Source of the DNA: Vulcanimicrobiota bacterium
Lineage (GTDB): Bacteria; Vulcanimicrobiota; Vulcanimicrobiia; Vulcanimicrobiales; Vulcanimicrobiaceae
Length of the DNA stretch: 6,059 nt
Direction: 5' to 3'
Assembly: GCA_003133185.1 (NCBI GenBank)
Contig: PKWF01000124.1
Span: 1-6,059, forward strand
Shown here: piece after piece, positions 5,159 to 6,059 of the stretch
Layout: each line of letters starts with the position of its first letter
Numbering within the stretch: position 1 is the stretch's first letter
Program-made: the position numbers and the translations under genes
Notes under the pieces: model-generated
The model's database searches: none
Seen by the model: the letters and a program-made list of their open reading frames with translations, nothing else
What the model was told of the DNA's origin: nothing

Positions 5159-6059
5159 GTGATATCCGAGCCAATCCTTTGCCAGGCGTTCGTCGGGCGC
5201 GTTCCGGAGCTCGATCATCTCGCGCAGCGGCGTCGTGCGGCGGCCGCGCGACGAGGCGGGACAGTCCTGGTCGGTGGGGAAGCCGGCATCGGCAAATCGA
5301 GATTCCTGGCCGAGTTTCGCCGATCGCTTCCGCGCCGCACGATTCGCATCGGGTGGAGCGCTTGCCGAGAGTTTGCCCGGCGCCCGCTCGGGCCGTGGTT
5401 CGAGGCGCTCGAAATGCTCGATCCGCGGGCTGCTACGGCGATGGCGGCCGGCACGTTTCGCTCGCGCGATGAGCAGATGGCCGCGTTCGTCGACGTCTTT
5501 TCGAAGCTCGCGCAACGAATCACGACGATCGTTGTCGTCGAGGACGTGCATTGGGCTGACGCAGACGTGATGCGGGTACTGCTCCTCCTGACGCAGCTCG
5601 CCACCTCGCAACGCCTGCTTTTCATTGCGACGTATCGGGACGACGAGCTAACGGCCGGGCACCCCGGTTTTCCAATTCTGAGCCGCCTCGCACGCGAACG
5701 TTGTACGAGCCTGGTCAAGCTGGCGCCGTTTGACGATCGAGAGATGGCGCAGTTGTTCAGCGAGTCCATGCGCGGTCGGCCGTTGCTTACCCCGGATGCC
5801 GTTCGCGACGTCGGTCGACGCGCCGACGGCAATGCGCTATTCGGCGAAGAACTGCTCCGCCACGCGATCGATCACCGCGCGCACCGAGCAAAACGGGCTG
5901 CGAACGTATTGCCGGTCTCGCTCGACGCAATCGTGTGCGAGCGCCTCAAACGCTGCCGCCCCGAGGATCGTGCGCTTCTTGCCACCGCCTCGCTTCTTGG
6001 TCGAAGCTTCGATATCGAGATTCTCGCCGATACGCTGGGCGTTCGGCTCGACGAGTGTG
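5159..6059 (+). CDS. N-terminal part of a STAND/AAA-type ATPase (LuxR-LAL or cyclase-associated class), cut by the window end
   Basis: The frame is open from a GTG at 5159 to the window end, giving the first 300 residues. They contain an AFVGRVPELDHL box (10-21), the entry motif of AAA_16-type modules. A Walker A motif GEAGIGKS (40-47, Lys46) follows, then an ACREFARRPLGPW segment, a Walker B strand IVVVEDVHWAD (124-134) with Asp129, and the LFIATYRDDEL sensor-like segment with Arg160. After about residue 185 comes the winged-helix-like region (RADGNALFGEELLRH, LPVSLDAIVCERL, LLATASLLGRSFDIEILADTLGV). Such proteins usually run 800-1,100 residues, with TPR-like repeats and a C-terminal LuxR helix-turn-helix, or carry a cyclase domain. 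Which type applies cannot be seen. The GTG start is inferred from the FVGR box position; only a weak GAAG precedes it. The gene diverges from the GloVer gene. Confidence 0.88.
   Translation, partial: MISEPILCQAFVGRVPELDHLAQRRRAAAARRGGTVLVGGEAGIGKSRFLAEFRRSLPRRTIRIGWSACREFARRPLGPWFEALEMLDPRAATAMAAGTFRSRDEQMAAFVDVFSKLAQRITTIVVVEDVHWADADVMRVLLLLTQLATSQRLLFIATYRDDELTAGHPGFPILSRLARERCTSLVKLAPFDDREMAQLFSESMRGRPLLTPDAVRDVGRRADGNALFGEELLRHAIDHRAHRAKRAANVLPVSLDAIVCERLKRCRPEDRALLATASLLGRSFDIEILADTLGVRLDEC

Noticed and set aside
5112..5174. TTG start of the GloVer protein at 5174
   Set aside because: It would overlap the ATPase start, span the palindrome, and put a long basic leader before the evident signal peptide.
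5129..5832. Minus-strand open frames of 160 and 205 codons opposite the ATPase
   Set aside because: The plus strand here encodes unmistakable Walker A and Walker B motifs; the minus frames are arginine/serine-rich shadows.

Overview
This is a 6.06 kb high-GC stretch of a bacterial chromosome with six genes, two of them cut by the window edges, and very short intergenic gaps. There are no tRNAs, rRNAs, insertion sequences or CRISPR arrays. Three features lead me to infer a soil-type, GC-rich diderm-like bacterium: tandem GloVer repeats, exported S9A peptidases, and a large ATPase whose N-terminus carries a FVGR box and a GEAGIGKS P-loop. Candidatus Eremiobacterota/Vulcanimicrobiota is my best guess and Acidobacteriota is the alternative. 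This rests on protein style only, because no phylogenetic marker gene is present.

Layout. Positions 1-39 hold the last 12 codons of an unidentified plus-strand gene. It is followed at 74-451 by a small four-helix membrane protein of the DoxX-like family. That gene converges on a minus-strand pair, and the two stop codons share bases. The pair reads from 3257 down to 448. First comes an exported, LolA-like 221-residue protein with a GTG start. A 715-residue exported prolyl oligopeptidase-family serine peptidase follows, joined to it by an ATGA overlap, so the two are probably translationally coupled.

A roughly 107-base divergent intergenic region (3258-3364) separates this operon from a plus-strand gene for a 150-residue all-helical orphan protein (3365-3817). 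The region holds a plausible sigma70-type promoter, a perfect 15-base hairpin/palindrome and a strong ribosome binding site. The orphan gene converges on a minus-strand gene (3840-5078) for an exported protein made of seven very regular 51-52-residue GloVer repeats, probably a seven-bladed beta-propeller.

That gene diverges from a plus-strand gene (5159 to beyond the window end) for a STAND/AAA-type ATPase of the LuxR-LAL or cyclase-associated class. The 80-base gap between them contains a 16-base palindrome, GTAGGGGTTTCCCTAC. It closely resembles operators known for LuxR-type (PAS-LuxR/GerE-like) regulators.

Working together: the peptidase and LolA-like protein look like one envelope or periplasmic module. 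The GloVer propeller and the ATPase look like a second, divergently transcribed surface-protein/regulator pair. The palindrome is the most interesting regulatory clue and the link I would test first. I see no clear evidence for a wholly new defence or mobile system in this window.
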